Shown here one piece after another: positions 14,958 through 23,942 of a stretch of DNA of 64,000 nucleotides. The translations under genes and the position numbers were made by a program. Below the pieces are notes generated by a model. The model was given only the letters and a program-made list of their open reading frames with translations. It was not told where the DNA came from and ran no database searches. The stretch lies in assembly GCF_020832045.1 (NCBI RefSeq), contig NZ_JAFIFK010000077.1, positions 49,574 to 113,573 of the forward strand, given 5' to 3'. The number at the start of each line of letters is the position of its first letter. The first letter of the stretch is position 1. Source of the DNA: Halomonas sp. (GTDB taxonomy: Bacteria > Pseudomonadota > Gammaproteobacteria > Pseudomonadales > Halomonadaceae).

Positions 14958-15602
14958 ATGACCGATGATCGTGACAACGGCCTGGATGGCGCTCGCCTTC
15001 CCGCCTTCGGCACCGATGATGTTGAACTGATCGAACGCCGTCCGCTGTATCAGGGATTCTTCCGCCTGGAAGAGGTCCATTTGCGCCACCGCTTGTTCGA
15101 CGGTGGCTGGAGCCGTGCGATGGCGCGTGAAGTGCACGTGCGCCATGATGCCGTCGGCGTGCTGCTCTACGATGTCGAACGCGACTGTGTGGTGCTGGTG
15201 GAGCAGATCCGCGCCGGTGCCCTGAACGATTCCCGGTCGCCGTGGAAGCTCGAGATCGTTGCCGGTCTGGCCGAGGCGGGTGAAAGCGCTGCTGAGGTAG
15301 CCCGGCGCGAGGCGATGGAGGAGGCCGGCTGCGAAGTTGCCGATCTGATCGAACTGCACACCTACTACCCCAGCCCCGGCGCTTGTACCGAGAGGGTCAC
15401 GCTTTTCTGTGCCTTGATAGACTCCGCTGGGCTTGGCGGCGTGCATGGTCTGGACGAGGAACATGAAGACATACGCGTTCACGTGCTACCGTTTATCCAA
15501 GCTTGGGAACTCCTGCATGCCGGGAGACTCGACAATGCCATGTGCCTGATCGCCTTCTACTGGTTGGCGGCGGAACGTGCATCTTTACGAGCAAGGGGGT
15601 AG
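14958..15602 (+). CDS. nudF: ADP-ribose diphosphatase NudF (Nudix hydrolase)
   Basis: 214 residues. A perfect Nudix box lies at about 103-125 (G-x5-E-x7-R-E-A-M-E-E-A-G-C), followed 15 residues later by the P-S-P-G loop typical of ADP-ribose pyrophosphatases. It hydrolyses ADP-ribose to AMP and ribose 5-phosphate. In E. coli the order nudF-yqiB-cpdA-yqiA-parE is an operon; the first three genes are kept here, but yqiA-parE lie about 16.5 kb further on. Confidence 0.92.
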   Translation: MTDDRDNGLDGARLPAFGTDDVELIERRPLYQGFFRLEEVHLRHRLFDGGWSRAMAREVHVRHDAVGVLLYDVERDCVVLVEQIRAGALNDSRSPWKLEIVAGLAEAGESAAEVARREAMEEAGCEVADLIELHTYYPSPGACTERVTLFCALIDSAGLGGVHGLDEEHEDIRVHVLPFIQAWELLHAGRLDNAMCLIAFYWLAAERASLRARG

Positions 15603-15603
15603 C

Positions 15604-16053
15604 GTGGCGAGAACCGCCTATGTCACCGATCTGAAAGGCCTGCAGGGCGAATGCAGCGCCAACTACCTGCGCCTGACCCGGCTGCTGGGGGATATGGGCG
15701 AGGGCAAGACGCGCGAGCTCGAGCTGACCGGCAAGCGTGGTCGGTTCGGCACCCTGTGGCTTTCGGTGCTGGAGCGGGCGCCTTACACCACCATCGCCCG
15801 GGTGAGCCAGAGTGGCTTGATGGATGGCGTGATCGAACCGCCGCGAATGCGCGTGCACCTCTACCACGACGTGCGCATGGCCGAAGTCACCGATTTCCAA
15901 CGGGAGCGTCACTTCAGCGGGCGCTACCGTTACCCCAACGTGCGAATGTTTCAGCCTGACGAAAAGCTGCAGTTGAACCGCTTCCTTGGTGAGTGGTTGG
16001 CGCATGGCCTCGAACACGGCCATCCCACCAACCTGACGGAACTCCCCGGATGA
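15604..16053 (+). CDS. yqiB: DUF1249 family protein (YqiB)
   Basis: 149 residues from a GTG start at 15604, chosen because AAGGGGG lies just upstream and the alignment with YqiB begins there. Recognisable blocks are N-Y-L-R-L-T-R-L-L, Y-T-T-I, M-R-V-H-L-Y-H-D-V-R-M-A-E-V, R-Y-P-N and D-E-K-x-Q-L-N-R-F-L-G-E-W-L. The biochemical function is unknown. It sits between nudF and cpdA as in other gammaproteobacteria and overlaps cpdA by four bases. Confidence 0.88.
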   Translation: MARTAYVTDLKGLQGECSANYLRLTRLLGDMGEGKTRELELTGKRGRFGTLWLSVLERAPYTTIARVSQSGLMDGVIEPPRMRVHLYHDVRMAEVTDFQRERHFSGRYRYPNVRMFQPDEKLQLNRFLGEWLAHGLEHGHPTNLTELPG

Positions 16054-16787
16054 CACGGCTGGTTCAGATTACCGATTGTCATCTCCATGCCGACCCCAAT
16101 GCGCGCTCCCGTGCCGGCTTCCCGCTGCGTCAGCTCGAGGCCGTGGTGGCTGCGGCACGCACCGAACGGCCTGATGTCGTTATCGTCAGCGGAGACGTCA
16201 GTCAGGACGAGACATCGGCCTCCTATCAGCATGCCATGAACGTCCTCTCGACCCTCGAGTGCCCGTGGTTCTGGCTTGGGGGTAACCATGACCAGCCGGG
16301 GCTGATGGAAGAGGTGCGGGTCGTTCACGATGAGATCGAGCTGAACGATTGGCGGCTGCTGGTGGTGGATACCTGTGTTCGCGGGCATGCCCATGGTGAG
16401 TTGGGTCAAGAGCGGCTGGATCGTCTGGTGACGCAATTGACGGAGGATGACCGCCCCACGCTGCTGGTCATGCATCATCCGCCCGTCAGCGTCGGCTCGG
16501 TATGGCTCGACGAGATCGGCCTCGAGGACAGCGATGCCCTGTGGCAGGCGCTGGTTCCCTTTCCTCAGGTCAGGGCAATTCTCTGCGGCCACATCCATCA
16601 GGCCTTTGCAGAGCGCCGCACGCTCGGTCAGGGCGAGGTGATGGTATACGGCTGCCCCTCCACCACCGACCAGTTTCTGGCAGGCTCCGAGAAATTCGCC
16701 ATCGATGAGGCGTCGCGCCCCGGCTATCGGGTTTTCGACATACACAACGAGCAGTGGCTGACCTGGGTAGAGCGGGTCGATCTGTGA
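16050..16787 (+). CDS. cpdA: 3',5'-cyclic-AMP phosphodiesterase CpdA
   Basis: 245 residues with the full set of class III phosphodiesterase metal motifs: T-D-C-H-L-H (8-13), S-G-D-V, G-G-N-H-D, M-H-H-P and G-H-I-H. It hydrolyses cAMP to AMP, limiting Crp signalling. The ATG overlaps the yqiB stop (ATGA 16050-16053). Size and gene context support CpdA over other metallophosphoesterases. This is the last gene of the nudF-yqiB-cpdA unit here. Confidence 0.92.
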   Translation: MTRLVQITDCHLHADPNARSRAGFPLRQLEAVVAAARTERPDVVIVSGDVSQDETSASYQHAMNVLSTLECPWFWLGGNHDQPGLMEEVRVVHDEIELNDWRLLVVDTCVRGHAHGELGQERLDRLVTQLTEDDRPTLLVMHHPPVSVGSVWLDEIGLEDSDALWQALVPFPQVRAILCGHIHQAFAERRTLGQGEVMVYGCPSTTDQFLAGSEKFAIDEASRPGYRVFDIHNEQWLTWVERVDL

Positions 16788-16905
16788 TCATTGATGCTTT
16801 TATGGTCTAAAAAGATAGGCAATCATTCTTTTACGTTATTATCGCACCGGCGTTACCCTGTCCGCATGAATTTCCCTGCCCACGTCATGCGAGGTACCCG
16901 GGCCG

Positions 16906-17877
16906 ATGACCAGTCTTCACGCTCCCGAGCATCAGTCGATATCCCAGGCTGCGGATACGCCGGCATCTCTGCCCCCACGCCGGCTGACCCACCTTCAGCA
17001 GCTGGAAGCCGAGTCGATCCACATCATCCGTGAGGTGGCGGCGGAATTCCGCAACCCGGTGATGCTCTACTCCATCGGCAAGGACTCCTCGGTGATGCTG
17101 CATCTGGCGCGCAAGGCCTTCTATCCCGGGCCGCCGCCATTCCCACTGATGCACATCAACACCACCTGGAAATTCCGCGAGATGATCGCCTTTCGCGACC
17201 GCATGGCGGCCGAGTGCGGCATGGAGCTGATCGAACACATCAACGAAGAGGGGCGGGCCGCCGGTATCAATCCTTTCGATCACGGCTCGAGCGGCTACAC
17301 CGACGTGATGAAGACCCAGGCGCTCAAGCAGGCGCTGGACAAGTACGGCTTCGATGCCGCCTTCGGCGGTGCCCGCCGCGACGAAGAGGCCAGCCGTGCC
17401 AAGGAGCGCGTCTTCTCCTTCCGCGACAAGTTCCATCGCTGGGACCCCAAGGTCCAGCGACCCGAGCTGTGGAACCTCTATAACGCGCGTATCAACAAGG
17501 GCGAATCGATCCGCGCCTTCCCGCTCTCCAACTGGACCGAGCTGGATATCTGGCAGTACATCCATCTCGAGCAGATCCCCATCGTGCCGCTCTATTACGC
17601 CGCGCCGCGACCGGTGGTGGAGCGCGACGGCATGCTGGTGATGGTCGATGACGAGCGACTGCCGCTGGCCCCAGGCGAGGTGCCCGAAGAGAAGTGGGTG
17701 CGCTTCCGCACCCTGGGCTGCTATCCGCTCACCGGCGCGGTCGAGTCGAAGGCCGATACCCTACCCGAAATCATCCAGGAGATGCTGCTCACCCGCACCA
17801 GCGAACGCAGCGGCCGGGCCATCGACCACGATCAGGCGGGCTCGATGGAGAAGAAAAAGCGCGAGGGGTACTTCTAA
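16906..17877 (+). CDS. cysD: Sulfate adenylyltransferase subunit 2
   Basis: 323 residues. The PP-loop motif [10 protein letters not shown] sits at about 57-66, and G-G-A-R-R-D-E-E follows near 158. With CysN it makes adenosine 5'-phosphosulfate from sulfate and ATP, the first step of sulfate assimilation. The N-terminus is about 19 residues longer than in E. coli. The central region resembles NodP-like CysD proteins (N-T-T-W-K-F-R-E-M and H-I-N-E-E-G-R-A), a mild hint of a non-enteric lineage. The 118 bases upstream are AT-rich and contain TATTAT (16837-16842) as a possible -10. The stop overlaps the cysN start by one base. Confidence 0.95.
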   Translation: MTSLHAPEHQSISQAADTPASLPPRRLTHLQQLEAESIHIIREVAAEFRNPVMLYSIGKDSSVMLHLARKAFYPGPPPFPLMHINTTWKFREMIAFRDRMAAECGMELIEHINEEGRAAGINPFDHGSSGYTDVMKTQALKQALDKYGFDAAFGGARRDEEASRAKERVFSFRDKFHRWDPKVQRPELWNLYNARINKGESIRAFPLSNWTELDIWQYIHLEQIPIVPLYYAAPRPVVERDGMLVMVDDERLPLAPGEVPEEKWVRFRTLGCYPLTGAVESKADTLPEIIQEMLLTRTSERSGRAIDHDQAGSMEKKKREGYF

Positions 17878-19316
17878 TGGCACATCAATCGACACTGATC
17901 GCCGACAACATCGAGCAGTACCTGCACGAGCACGAGAACAAGGACCTGCTGCGCTTCATTACCTGCGGCAGCGTCGACGACGGCAAGTCGACCCTGATCG
18001 GACGGCTCTTGCACGACTCCAAGATGATCTTCGACGATCATTTGGCGGCGCTAACGCGGGATTCGAAGAAGAGCGGCACCACCGGTGGCGCCGTCGATCT
18101 CGCGCTGCTGGTCGACGGCCTGCAGTCGGAGCGCGAGCAGGGCATCACCATCGACGTGGCCTATCGTTTCTTCTCCACCGACAAGCGCAAGTTCATCATC
18201 GCCGATACCCCGGGGCACGAGCAGTACACCCGCAACATGGCCACCGGCGCCTCTACCGCCAACCTGGCGATCATCCTGATCGATGCGCGCTACGGCGTGC
18301 AGACCCAGACCCGCCGGCACAGCTTCATTGCCGACCTGCTGGGCATCAAGCATTTGGTTATCGCCGTCAACAAGATGGACCTGGTGGATTTCTCCCAGGC
18401 ACGCTTCGACGAGATCGTGGCCGACTACCGCCGCTTCTCCGAGCAGCTTTCGGTCGACGATCTGCACTTCGTGCCCATGTCGGCGTTGGAAGGCGACAAC
18501 GTGGTCAACCGCAGCGATCGCATGGCTTGGTACCAGATTGAAGGTGAGGCGGGGCCGGCGCTCTTGGAGCTGCTGGAAACCGTGGAGGTCAGCCGCGATC
18601 GTAATCTGGTCGATCTGCGTTTCCCGGTGCAGTACGTCAATCGTCCCAATCTCGACTTTCGCGGCTATGCCGGTACGCTGGAAGCGGGTGTGCTGCGCCC
18701 GGGCCTGGCAGTCAAAGTGCTGCCGTCGGGCAAGACGAGCCGGGTCGAACGCGTGGTCACCTTCGATGGCGATCTGGAAGCGGCCTGGCCGGGTCAGGCG
18801 GTGACCGTCACCCTGGAAGACGAGATCGATATTTCCCGCGGCGACTGGATCGTCGCCGAGGATGCCGACGTCACCCTGACCAACGTCTTCGATGCCGACA
18901 TCGTATGGATGCACGAGCAGCCGCTGGTGCCGGGTCGGCAATACGACATTCGCCTGGCGGGCCGTTCGATATCGGGCCAGGTGAGTGCGATTCATCATCA
19001 GATCGACGTCAATAACCTGGCTCGGCTCGATGCCGACTGCCTGGAGCTGAACGCCATCGCTCGCTGCCGTGTCGAGCTGACTGCGGCCGTGCCTCTGGAT
19101 CCCTACGATCAGAGCCCCGGTACCGGCAGCTTCATCGTCATCGATCGCCTTTCCAATGTCACCGTCGGTGCAGGCATGGTGCGTAGCGCCGCCGAATCGG
19201 CGGGAAATGGGGATCACAAGGTCGATTGGGCCGCCTTCGAGCTCGAGCTCAACGGGTTGATCCGTCGTCATTTCCCTCACTGGCAAGCGAAGGATATACG
19301 CGACCTGCTGAGTTGA
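17877..19316 (+). CDS. cysN: Sulfate adenylyltransferase subunit 1 (GTPase)
   Basis: 479 residues from ATG 17877; a longer frame upstream lies inside cysD and is rejected. EF-Tu-like GTPase motifs are seen: G-S-V-D-D-G-K-S-T (32-40), D-T-P-G-H-E-Q-Y-T and N-K-M-D. GTP hydrolysis drives APS formation by CysD. The protein ends after the beta-barrel domains, with no APS kinase (CysC) fusion, so PAPS formation needs a gene elsewhere, or APS is reduced directly. Confidence 0.95.
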   Translation: MAHQSTLIADNIEQYLHEHENKDLLRFITCGSVDDGKSTLIGRLLHDSKMIFDDHLAALTRDSKKSGTTGGAVDLALLVDGLQSEREQGITIDVAYRFFSTDKRKFIIADTPGHEQYTRNMATGASTANLAIILIDARYGVQTQTRRHSFIADLLGIKHLVIAVNKMDLVDFSQARFDEIVADYRRFSEQLSVDDLHFVPMSALEGDNVVNRSDRMAWYQIEGEAGPALLELLETVEVSRDRNLVDLRFPVQYVNRPNLDFRGYAGTLEAGVLRPGLAVKVLPSGKTSRVERVVTFDGDLEAAWPGQAVTVTLEDEIDISRGDWIVAEDADVTLTNVFDADIVWMHEQPLVPGRQYDIRLAGRSISGQVSAIHHQIDVNNLARLDADCLELNAIARCRVELTAAVPLDPYDQSPGTGSFIVIDRLSNVTVGAGMVRSAAESAGNGDHKVDWAAFELELNGLIRRHFPHWQAKDIRDLLS

Positions 19317-19499
19317 GCGCCATCCAAGCGAACCATAGACGGTTGATTAAGCTGTATCATCCTCCACACTATAAACAGGGTTCGGTTTATGCCGGGCCCT
19401 GTCGTCTGTCAGGGAGGAGACAATGTCATATTGCCAGGAAAGGCCGTTACCATACCGCTCGAGGGCCCACCGCCGTTGCGCCTTGTGTCGGGTGGGCCC

Positions 19500-20582
19500 A
19501 TGACCGGCTTCATCAGGCGCCTGCTGCGCATCGCTGCGAGACCCATGGAGCGCGACCGCGGGCGTGGCGGGTACGTGGTGCACTCGTACCGTGGCTATGG
19601 CTCTCGTCACGAGGTGCTCCTTATCGGGCGGGTATTTCGTCAGGCCGCGCTGGGGAACGCCATCCCACGCTACGGCGTGCTGCGTGACCTGGCCGATATC
19701 GTACGGCGCATTTTTCGCCGCGGCCTGTCACAGGTTACCGTCGAGGTCACGCTGGGCGAGAATGCCGCCACGGTGACGACCGACCGCGATGGTTACTTCG
19801 ACGTGCACATGCCCCTCGAGCATCCCTTGCCGCAAGATAGCGACTGGCACCACGCCGACCTGCACGTGGTGCTGCCGGGGGTGAAATCGGTGCATTCCTT
19901 CACCGAGGTCTACATAGCGCCACCGGAAGCCGATCTACTGGTCATCAGCGATATCGATGACACGGTGATGTACACCGGCGTGGCCAACAAGCTGCGTATG
20001 CTGCACCGTCTGTTCGTCAAGCAGGCGCATCAGCGCTTGGCCTTTCCCGGCGTGGCGGCGTTCTATCAGGCGCTGCATCTCGGCAAGAGCGGCAAGTCCA
20101 GAAGGCCGATTCTGTATGTCTCCCGAGGGCCGTGGAGTATCTATGAGATGCTCGAGGAGTTCTTCCAGCTCAACCGCATTCCGGTAGGCCCCATCCTGTT
20201 TCTGCGTGAGTGGGGCATCTCATGGCGCAAGCCCTGGCCTCGCCGCGCCGAAGATCACAAGTACGACATGATCCAGAACATGCTGTCGCTTCGCGACGAG
20301 CTGCCTTGCGTGCTGATCGGTGACAGCGGACAGCATGACCCCGAAGTTTACGCCCGCATTGTGCACGAGTATCCCGAGCGAATCCGAGCGGTCTATATCC
20401 GGCGGGTGGAACGCAAGCCCGACCGTGAGCGAGCCATCAACAGGCTGCGTGAGGAGATCAGCCATACCGGTTGCGATCTGGTGCTGGCCGAGGACAGCCT
20501 GTCCATGGCGGAGCACGCTTTCGCTCAAGGTTTGATTGCCGAGGAGGCCGTAGAGAAAGTGCGTAGGGAACAGGATCAATAG
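19500..20582 (+). CDS. App1-family phosphatidate phosphatase-like protein (DUF2183)
   Basis: 360 residues from ATG 19500; an in-frame ATG at 19389 would add 37 residues that do not look like family sequence, but neither start has a strong ribosome-binding site. The N-terminal half is a beta-rich domain (R-G-Y-G-S-R and G-R-V-F-R). The C-terminal half contains the HAD-like motif D-I-D-D-T-V-M-Y-T-G, then S-R-G-P-W and L-I-G-D-S-G-Q-H-D-P. The family is named for yeast App1, a Mg-dependent phosphatidate phosphatase. Many bacteria have homologues of unknown substrate. It may act on lipids, but that is by family only. Confidence 0.82.
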   Translation: MTGFIRRLLRIAARPMERDRGRGGYVVHSYRGYGSRHEVLLIGRVFRQAALGNAIPRYGVLRDLADIVRRIFRRGLSQVTVEVTLGENAATVTTDRDGYFDVHMPLEHPLPQDSDWHHADLHVVLPGVKSVHSFTEVYIAPPEADLLVISDIDDTVMYTGVANKLRMLHRLFVKQAHQRLAFPGVAAFYQALHLGKSGKSRRPILYVSRGPWSIYEMLEEFFQLNRIPVGPILFLREWGISWRKPWPRRAEDHKYDMIQNMLSLRDELPCVLIGDSGQHDPEVYARIVHEYPERIRAVYIRRVERKPDRERAINRLREEISHTGCDLVLAEDSLSMAEHAFAQGLIAEEAVEKVRREQDQ

Positions 20583-20708
20583 CTCGAAGTGATGCTGCCT
20601 TCGGCGCCTGATGAGGGAATGGGTCGAGACAGGAAGTCGTTAGGCTGAGTGTCGATTTCTTGCGTTTATAGACCCTACTCTGCGCCCGATCTACACCGAG
20701 GTGATCAC

Positions 20709-21191
20709 ATGACCACAATCGTCTGGGATGGAACGACGCTTGCGACGGATTCGCTGATCAGTGTCAACGGCTCGACCTACAACCACGCACAAAAGTTGTT
20801 TCAGCTCGAGAGTGGTGAGTGGGTTGCCTTCGCCGGTGAGCAGCAGGAGTGGTGGGAGGTCCTCGAATGGCTCGAGGCCGGGGCGCTGCGCAACGACAAA
20901 CCTCATGTCACCCGGGTCGAGATGATCATCGCCGGCCCCGACGGTGTTTTCGAGATGTTCAACAAGCTGGTACGAATCCCGGTCAAGGGTCCCGTCGCCT
21001 ACGGCACCGGCTGGAAGTGGGCGCTCGCCGCCATCGATCACGGCAAGTGCGCCGTCGAGGCGGTGGAGTATGCCATCAGTCGCGATCACGACAGCGGTGG
21101 CGAAATACAGGCGATCACACCGCTCCTCAAGGCCACTGTACCTTTCGCAGCCATGATGCGAGACGTCGAGACGGCCACTGCCGAGAACTGA
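20709..21191 (+). CDS. HslV/proteasome-like Ntn-hydrolase fold protein, stand-alone
   Basis: 160 residues. After Met1 the chain reads T-T-I-V-W-D-G-T-T-L-A-T-D-S, like the mature N-terminus of HslV and proteasome beta subunits (catalytic Thr, then Asp near 15). Lys29 (H-A-Q-K-L-F) matches the active-site Lys, F-A-G follows near 43, and Y-G-T-G-W-K-W-A-L-A-A-I (about 99-110) matches the G-S-G-x-x-x-A-x-x-A region. There is no hslU beside it. Similar proteins occur in phages, but no other phage gene is near. GAGG lies seven bases before the ATG. Whether it is an active peptidase is unknown. Confidence 0.75.
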   Translation: MTTIVWDGTTLATDSLISVNGSTYNHAQKLFQLESGEWVAFAGEQQEWWEVLEWLEAGALRNDKPHVTRVEMIIAGPDGVFEMFNKLVRIPVKGPVAYGTGWKWALAAIDHGKCAVEAVEYAISRDHDSGGEIQAITPLLKATVPFAAMMRDVETATAEN

Positions 21192-21241
21192 GCCGCAGGC
21201 CCGGCTGACCGGCCTTGATCTGAACGGCTGGGTTCGGGAGG

Positions 21242-22003
21242 TCAGGGCGCCAGCACGATCAACGGAGCGCCGTCGTCATGGCGGGCCGCGGCCATCAGCT
21301 CGGCGTCGAACACCTGGGCCAGGATCTGGCCATTGAGCACCTCGCCTGGCGTTCCCGCCGCGATACACCTGCCCCCCTCGAGCAGCCAGACCCGGTGAGC
21401 GTAACGTGCCGCCAGATTGAGATCGTGCAGTACACAGACCACTGCCAGGCGCTGGTGCTCCGCGAGTCGTCGCAGCAGACGCATGAGACGCTGCTGCTGG
21501 CCGATGTCCAGGGCGCTGGTCGGCTCGTCGAGTAGCAGAATGCGGCCTTCCGGGATGTTGTTTTCCTGCCCCAGGCCAAGCTGGCACAGAGCACGGGCGA
21601 TCATGACCCTCTGGGCCTCTCCACCCGATAGTCCCAGTGCGCCGCGTTCGGCAAGTGCCTTTAGATCGAGCAGCGCCAGCACGCTGTCGATGATCTCGGG
21701 GGTGGCGTCGCTGCCCAGCGCCACCAGTTCACGTACCTGCCAATCGAAGCCCAGTGTCAATTTTTGTGCCACCAGCGCCCGGCGTCGGGCCAGGGCGTCC
21801 GGCAACCAGCATGACAGCGGTTTGCCATCCAGGGCGACCTCACCTCGTTCAGGGCGTCGAAACCCTGACAGCAGCGACAGCAGCGTACTTTTGCCGGCGC
21901 CGTTGGGGCCGACGATGGCGAGAAGCTCCCCCGGTATCAGCTGGCCGCTGATGGGCGCTAGAGTGGGCGGCTGATCAAAACCGGCGGCGTTCAGTCTCAG
22001 CAT
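21242..22003 (-). CDS. hmuV: Heme ABC transporter ATP-binding protein HmuV
   Basis: 253 residues. ABC ATPase motifs: Walker A G-P-N-G-A-G-K-S-T, signature L-S-G-G-E-A-Q-R, Walker B I-L-L-L-D-E-P-T-S-A-L-D, and H-D-L-N-L-A-A-R-Y typical of heme and siderophore importers. It powers heme uptake across the inner membrane with HmuU. The start at 22003 overlaps the end of hmuU by seven bases. A longer open frame continues upstream through hmuU in another reading frame and is not real. Confidence 0.93.
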   Translation of the reverse strand: MLRLNAAGFDQPPTLAPISGQLIPGELLAIVGPNGAGKSTLLSLLSGFRRPERGEVALDGKPLSCWLPDALARRRALVAQKLTLGFDWQVRELVALGSDATPEIIDSVLALLDLKALAERGALGLSGGEAQRVMIARALCQLGLGQENNIPEGRILLLDEPTSALDIGQQQRLMRLLRRLAEHQRLAVVCVLHDLNLAARYAHRVWLLEGGRCIAAGTPGEVLNGQILAQVFDAELMAAARHDDGAPLIVLAP

Positions 22004-23055
22004 CGCACTCTCCGCTTGAGCAATAGCCACAGGAAATAGGGACCGCCGAGCAGGCTGGTGAGTAGCCCCACCGGGATCTCTGCCGGGCTTGCCAGGGTGC
22101 GTGCCAGGGTGTCGGCCACGATCAGCAGCAGAGCGCCGCCCAGCATTGAGGCGGGTAGCAACAGCCGGTGCCCCGGCCCCAGCCATAGACGCAGACAGTG
22201 GGGCACCAGCAGGCCGAGAAAGCCGATGATACCGGCCAGTGCCACGCACAGACCGACGCCCAGTGCCGTGGCCAGCACGACGCGTCGCTTGAGACGCGGC
22301 GCATCGAGTCCGGCGCCATGGGCGGTCAGTTCGCCAAGCTGCAGCAGGTCGAGTCCCTTGGCGCAGCGCAGCAACCACCATAAGGCCGGCGGGATGCCGA
22401 GCATCGCACCCACCGCAACGCTCCACATAGCGTGGGACAGGCTGCCCATGCCCCACAGGCTGAGCTGGCGCAGCTGTTCGTCGCTGGCAATGAAGGCCAT
22501 CACGCCGCCCAGGGCGCCCGCCAGGGTGTTGATCGCCAGTCCTGCCAGCAGCAGGGTGAACAGCGCCTCCTGGCCGTGCTGGCGTTGGCCCAAGGCGAAC
22601 ACCAGGACGCACACACCCAGTGCGCCGAGGAAGCCGGCCAGGAACTGGCCATATAGGCCGAAGGCACCCGCGGGGCCATCCAGCAGTACGATCCATAACG
22701 CCACGGCAAGACCGGCCCCGCTGGCAAGGCCCAGCAGGGTGGGGTCGGCCAGCGGGTTGCGAAACAGCCCCTGCATGGCTGCGCCGCTGCCGGCCAGCAT
22801 GGCGCCGATCAGCGCAGCCAGCACGAGACGCGGCAGGCGCAGCTGCCACCATACCTGCCACGCCAGCGGGGTGGGCCAGTCACCCAACAATACCCGGGGC
22901 GATAGCCCGATGCTGCCACTCATGGCCGCCACCAGCAGCGCGGCAAGGACCGCAAGGCCCAGCAGGGCAAGCACCTGACCGGGTGAGCGGGGCTGTCGAC
23001 GTCCGCCTTTGGCCTGGCGTCGCCAAGGCTCGGCCAAGGGCAAGGTGCGGCTCAT
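21997..23055 (-). CDS. hmuU: Heme ABC transporter permease HmuU
   Basis: 352 residues of the FecCD permease family with about ten membrane segments. Family signatures include L-R-L-P-R (about 72-76), G-A-A-M-Q-G-L-F-R-N-P-L-A-D-P-x-L-L-G (about 90-108) and G-F-L-G-L-L-V-P-H near the C-terminus. It forms the membrane channel receiving heme from HmuT. It overlaps hmuT by ATGA and hmuV by seven bases, so the three are tightly coupled. Confidence 0.93.
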   Translation of the reverse strand: MSRTLPLAEPWRRQAKGGRRQPRSPGQVLALLGLAVLAALLVAAMSGSIGLSPRVLLGDWPTPLAWQVWWQLRLPRLVLAALIGAMLAGSGAAMQGLFRNPLADPTLLGLASGAGLAVALWIVLLDGPAGAFGLYGQFLAGFLGALGVCVLVFALGQRQHGQEALFTLLLAGLAINTLAGALGGVMAFIASDEQLRQLSLWGMGSLSHAMWSVAVGAMLGIPPALWWLLRCAKGLDLLQLGELTAHGAGLDAPRLKRRVVLATALGVGLCVALAGIIGFLGLLVPHCLRLWLGPGHRLLLPASMLGGALLLIVADTLARTLASPAEIPVGLLTSLLGGPYFLWLLLKRRVRC

Positions 23056-23942
23056 AACGTCACTTCCCGGCAGGCCGCCTCGGCGCTCTCTTGCTCACCG
23101 TGCAGCACCTCGTACAGCGTCTTCAGTGCGGTAGGCGTACGCGGACCGAACCCGAGCAGCGCCTGGTCGTCGCACACGATCAGACGGCGCTCGCGACCTG
23201 CCGGGGTCATGGCAAGGCCTGGGAGCTGCCATAGTCGCGCCTGACCGCCAATGCCCTCAAGCCCGCTGCGGGTGGCGATTACCACCTCAGGTGCCACGCT
23301 CACCAAGGCTTCTGAACCGACTGTCTTGTAGCCGTTGAAGCCGGTAAAGGCGTTACACGCCCCGGCGGCCTCGATCACGGCCTGGCCGGCGGTGTCGCTT
23401 CCCGCCGCCATGGGCGTCATGCCGCTGTGACTGAGCAGGAACATGGCGCTCGGCACCGGTTGCGGCGCTGCATCACGCAGCGTTTCTAGCTGGACCAGCT
23501 CCGCTTCGATCCCGGCTGCCAAGGCCTCGCCTTCGACACGTCGGTCGAGGGCGCGTGACACGGCGCGTATCTTGTCGGGCAATGCCGCCAGGCTCGCCCC
23601 CTGTTCGATGCGTATCACCTCGATCCCTACCGCTTCCAGTTGCGCCAGTACCTCGCGTGGGCCGGCCGCGGCGGCCACGATCAGACGCTCGGGGGCAAGC
23701 GACAGGATACCCTCTGCCGCCAGATGACGCAGATAGCCCACCGAAGGCAGCGTCGCCACGGCCTCGGGGTACTGGCTCGTGTCGTCGCGGCCCACCACGC
23801 CTTCCAACGCATCCAGGGCCGCAAGGATCTCGGCCACATCGCTGCCGATCACCACGGTGCGTGGCGGTGCGGCAGACGCCTGCATGTACCAGAGCAGCAG
23901 AACCAGGCTGGCCAACCAGCCCAGCCAGGACGGTAGTCTCAT
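23052..23942 (-). CDS. hmuT: Periplasmic heme-binding protein HmuT
   Basis: 296 residues from ATG 23942, which overlaps the hmuS stop (ATGA). A signal peptide covers roughly residues 1-26 (hydrophobic core, then A-S-A-A). The mature protein is a cluster-A type binding protein with the long linking helix. Family-like blocks include V-G-R-D-D-T-S-Q-Y-P-E and L-P-S-V-G-Y-L-R near the start. It captures heme in the periplasm and delivers it to HmuUV. Confidence 0.9.
   Translation of the reverse strand: MRLPSWLGWLASLVLLLWYMQASAAPPRTVVIGSDVAEILAALDALEGVVGRDDTSQYPEAVATLPSVGYLRHLAAEGILSLAPERLIVAAAAGPREVLAQLEAVGIEVIRIEQGASLAALPDKIRAVSRALDRRVEGEALAAGIEAELVQLETLRDAAPQPVPSAMFLLSHSGMTPMAAGSDTAGQAVIEAAGACNAFTGFNGYKTVGSEALVSVAPEVVIATRSGLEGIGGQARLWQLPGLAMTPAGRERRLIVCDDQALLGFGPRTPTALKTLYEVLHGEQESAEAACREVTL

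Noticed and set aside
18051..19286. 411-codon minus-strand frame
   Set aside because: Antisense of cysN; His/Gln/Arg-rich shadow frame.
20709..21191. Prophage remnant hypothesis for the HslV-like gene
   Set aside because: No integrase, structural phage gene or attachment repeat was found nearby.
21242..22861. A 539-codon minus-strand frame containing hmuV and extending far upstream
   Set aside because: Only the last 253 codons are ABC ATPase sequence; the rest is out of frame with, and shadowed by, the genuine hmuU permease gene.
22058..22978. 306-codon plus-strand frame
   Set aside because: Antisense of hmuU; composition is Ser/Arg/Pro-rich frame noise of GC-rich DNA with no domain.
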